A stretch of DNA of 64,000 nucleotides from Arcticimaribacter sp002477625 (GTDB lineage: Bacteria; Bacteroidota; Bacteroidia; Flavobacteriales; Flavobacteriaceae): NCBI GenBank assembly GCA_943846665.1, contig OX044358.1, forward strand, positions 1,240,001 through 1,304,000, read 5' to 3'. A program made the translations under genes and the position numbers. A model generated the notes under the pieces. That model was not told the DNA's origin. It did not search any database and was given only the letters and a program-made list of their open reading frames with translations. Numbering within the stretch: the first letter of the stretch is position 1; each line of letters begins with the position of its first letter. Positions 61,609-64,000 of this stretch are shown here, piece after piece.

Positions 61609-62412
61609 ATGCAAAACAAGAAAGTATTAATAATATCCTCGGAAGTAACACCTTATTTACCTCAAACAGATCAAGCGATCAATTCGTTTAAAATTCCCAA
61701 AACGATTAATGAGGCTGGGGGTCAAACGCGAATTTTCATGCCTCGTTATGGGATGATTAACGAACGACGACATCAGTTGCACGAAGTTATTCGTTTGTCG
61801 GGAATGAATTTAGTCATCAACGACATGGATATGCCTTTGATTATTAAAGTTGCTTCAATTCCAAAAGAGCGAATGCAGGTTTATTTTATTGACAACGAAG
61901 AATATTTCAAAAGAAAAGCAATGCTTAAGGACGAAGATGGAAATTTATTTTCGGACAACGATGAGCGCATGATTTTCTTTACAAAGGGTGTCATCGAGAC
62001 GGTAAAGAAATTGAACTGGTCTCCAGACATCATTCACCTTCACGGTTGGTTTACCTCGCTGTTTCCTTTATATATGAAAACCTATTTTGCTGAAGACCCA
62101 ATTTTTGAGTCAAGTAAAATTGTAACGTCTATATACCCTAACGATTTTGAAGGTTCTGTTTCATCAGAATTTGAAAATAAAGTAGCTTTTGATGTTTCTG
62201 GCGAAGCAGAAAAAAGTCTTTTGAAGGAGGCTACCTATGAAAATTTAATCAAGCTTGCTACAAATTTTTCAGATGGAGTAATCCTTTCTGGGGAAAACAT
62301 ATCTGAGAGCATCCTTTCGAATATTGATGATAAAAAACTACCCGCCTTAACTTTTGAAGAAAGTGCACAGGAAAACGCCTATGTAGATTTTTTCAATAAT
62401 CAAATCCTTTAA
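61609..62412 (+). CDS. Starch-synthase N-domain-like protein
   Basis: A 267-residue protein covering only the N-terminal (GT5) half of a glycogen/starch synthase. LIISSEVTPYLPQTDQAIN resembles the KTGGL loop region (the key Lys-x-Gly-Gly is replaced by TDQA), and SPDIIHLHGWFTSLFPLYMK matches the D-x-x-H-x-H-x-W motif. The C-terminal nucleotide-binding half is absent. This short form is widespread beside panC in Flavobacteriia. It is probably not a standard glycogen synthase. A DUF4270 gene follows 6 bases later. Confidence 0.85.
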   Translation: MQNKKVLIISSEVTPYLPQTDQAINSFKIPKTINEAGGQTRIFMPRYGMINERRHQLHEVIRLSGMNLVINDMDMPLIIKVASIPKERMQVYFIDNEEYFKRKAMLKDEDGNLFSDNDERMIFFTKGVIETVKKLNWSPDIIHLHGWFTSLFPLYMKTYFAEDPIFESSKIVTSIYPNDFEGSVSSEFENKVAFDVSGEAEKSLLKEATYENLIKLATNFSDGVILSGENISESILSNIDDKKLPALTFEESAQENAYVDFFNNQIL

Positions 62413-62418
62413 TGCCCT

Positions 62419-64000
62419 ATGAAATTTGAGATACCCTTCTTAAAGAATTTCTCTTTCTTTCTCCTTTTTACACTCGTTATAGTTTCTTGTAATGAAGATT
62501 TTAATACCATTGGATACAATTTAATTTCTACTGATGATTTTGTAACAAATAAGGTAAAACTTCCCGTGTTTTCCTATCAAAATGAATTCCTAACGGATGT
62601 TCAGGTCAATGGATTAACCTTTCAACAGCTTGGCACAATTGAAGTTCCTAATATTGGGCGATCATCTGCCTATATTGCTTCTCAGCTTAGTTATGCACCA
62701 GCTAATTTTTTTGGATTGTTCAGTCCAGAAGACGAGTTAGGAGATGAAAATAATGAAAAGGCAATTGAAGAAAATGAACAGGTGATTTCGGCTTATTTAG
62801 AAATACCTTTCATCACGAATACCAGAGATCAAGATGGTGACGGTGTAATAGACAGTTTGGATGCTGACCCAGAAGACCCATCAAGTGACACCGATGGCGA
62901 TACGGTTAGTGACGCATTAGAAACTCAGAACGGTTCCAACCCTTTGAGTAATGATACTGACGGTGATGGAATTTTAGACGACGTGGACACCGATAACACA
63001 GGTTATCAGCCAGAAAACAGAACCTACGCAATCGATTCTATTTTTGGAAACAGGAATGCCAGCTTTAATTTAAAAGTAGATGAGTTAACCTATTATTTGA
63101 ATTCCTTAGACCCTAATGATAATTTTGAATCTCAACAAGCTTTTTATTCTTCTCGTGATTTTTATGAAGAAGATTTTGTAGGTGAAAATTTATTTGATGA
63201 AACCATTCAATTGGATTTTGAAGAAGTACGGACCAACTTTAAGGAAGACGATCCAGAGACGGATATAGACGAAACCACTCAAGTTGAAACTCGCCGTTCG
63301 CCTCGTATACGTGTGCCTTTGGATACTGCATTTTTTCAACGACGTTTTATCGATATAGAAGGTTCAGATTCTTTGGCAACAAGTGACTTGTTTCAAAAGT
63401 ATATGCGTGGGATTTATGTGCGTATGGAAAATCCATCAGAGGACTTGTATATGTTACTCAACTTTGCATCTGCAAGCATCGCTGTAACCTATGAATACAA
63501 TCGGTATAACGACAATGATACACCCGATGACACTACCGATTTCTCTATAGATCGTGTAGAACGAAGCTTCACCTTGAGTCCTGGAATAACAGTCAATCAT
63601 CTGGAGAATTCATTAATAAACCCAGCAATAAGCCAAACCATTGCACAATCAAATGGTTCTAATAAAATCTTTGTAAAAGGGGGGATGGGATTAATTTCAT
63701 CCGTTGAGTTATTAGGAAAATTTTCCGATGGATCAGCACTTTCAAAACTTGAAGAGTTACGCGGAAATGATTGGTTAGTGAATGAGGCGAATTTAGTGTT
63801 TTACGTAGATTCAACATCCGTTGAGAATTGGACTCCTGGAGATTTAATTGCTGATCGGTTATACCTTTACAACAAAAGAGATGCAGCTCCGTTATTAGAC
63901 TATTTTGCAGACAATACAGCAAGTAACGAAAGAAATAAAGGGAAGTTTGTACACGGTGGAATCTTAGAATTTCAAAACGGAAAACCACACCGCTACAAAT
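62419..64000 (+). CDS. DUF4270 lipoprotein with thrombospondin-type-3 repeats (partial)
   Basis: An open frame from the ATG at 62419 runs off the right edge after 527 codons. The signal ends in VIVSC (Cys 24). DUF4270 features follow: FNTIGYNLI, KVKLPVFSYQ and repeated strands to FVKGGMGLISSVELLG. Inserted at about residues 135-195 is a calcium-type repeat tract (DQDGDGVIDSLDADPEDP, then DTDGDTVSDALE and DTDGDGILDDVD). It is probably surface-exposed. The end is missing, and the function of DUF4270 proteins is not established. Confidence 0.85.
   Translation, partial: MKFEIPFLKNFSFFLLFTLVIVSCNEDFNTIGYNLISTDDFVTNKVKLPVFSYQNEFLTDVQVNGLTFQQLGTIEVPNIGRSSAYIASQLSYAPANFFGLFSPEDELGDENNEKAIEENEQVISAYLEIPFITNTRDQDGDGVIDSLDADPEDPSSDTDGDTVSDALETQNGSNPLSNDTDGDGILDDVDTDNTGYQPENRTYAIDSIFGNRNASFNLKVDELTYYLNSLDPNDNFESQQAFYSSRDFYEEDFVGENLFDETIQLDFEEVRTNFKEDDPETDIDETTQVETRRSPRIRVPLDTAFFQRRFIDIEGSDSLATSDLFQKYMRGIYVRMENPSEDLYMLLNFASASIAVTYEYNRYNDNDTPDDTTDFSIDRVERSFTLSPGITVNHLENSLINPAISQTIAQSNGSNKIFVKGGMGLISSVELLGKFSDGSALSKLEELRGNDWLVNEANLVFYVDSTSVENWTPGDLIADRLYLYNKRDAAPLLDYFADNTASNERNKGKFVHGGILEFQNGKPHRYK

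Overview
The window looks like a chromosomal segment of a marine-type Bacteroidota, most likely a member of the Flavobacteriaceae. The DNA is AT-rich. Likely promoters carry the Bacteroidota TTG / TAnnTTTG elements, and Shine-Dalgarno sequences are rare. The gene content is typical of the family: DUF4270 and DUF1080 lipoproteins, TonB receptors with an N-terminal carboxypeptidase-like domain, and conserved neighbourhoods such as DUF177-rpmF-fabH-accB-accC, tdk-alr, and panC-panD-flippase-esterase-radA. No rRNA, intact tRNA, CRISPR array, transposase or integrase was recognised.

Region 1 to about 12 kb is accessory and partly decaying. It holds a truncated HExxH metalloprotease-like lipoprotein with InlB-type repeats, an N-terminally short DoxX-like gene, a DUF1080 and PIG-L pair, a cupin pseudogene, an LpqC-like esterase, a DUF2892 gene and a two-domain SnoaL/ABM lipoprotein. 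It continues with a bestrophin-like membrane protein, small membrane proteins, an L7/L12-like small protein and a GIY-YIG protein. Long gaps between them contain a perfect 24-bp palindrome and tRNA-end-like debris.

Region 11.5-22.5 kb is catabolic and uptake-related. An AraC regulator is divergent from a PhyH dioxygenase, SGLT-like symporter and SDR operon. A secreted NUC1-type endonuclease lacks a canonical start codon. Tryptophanase (indole production) and a cold-shock protein follow. A His/Cys-rich membrane protein, TonB receptor and lipoprotein set probably handles metal uptake.

Region 22.6-29 kb has an MsbA-like ABC exporter, an operon of an IPNS-like 2-oxoglutarate oxygenase, an ABA4-like protein and a PepSY-type protein, a CPA1 Na+/H+ antiporter, riboflavin synthase and pdxA. 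Just downstream of the antiporter is a compact unannotated transcription unit. It has its own promoter, a near-perfect Shine-Dalgarno that can be sequestered in a stem, a 20-codon ORF and a terminator.

Region 30-64 kb is mostly housekeeping: fatty-acid initiation, lysine/threonine and D-alanine precursors, thymidine kinase, rsmI, recJ, pgi, an M23 peptidase, uvrC, a folate cyclo-ligase, lspA, a DksA-like protein, ileS, a frameshifted GNAT gene, a heme-type TonB receptor, recO, gdhA, radA, pantothenate synthesis and a starch-synthase-like protein. A DUF4270 lipoprotein runs off the right edge.
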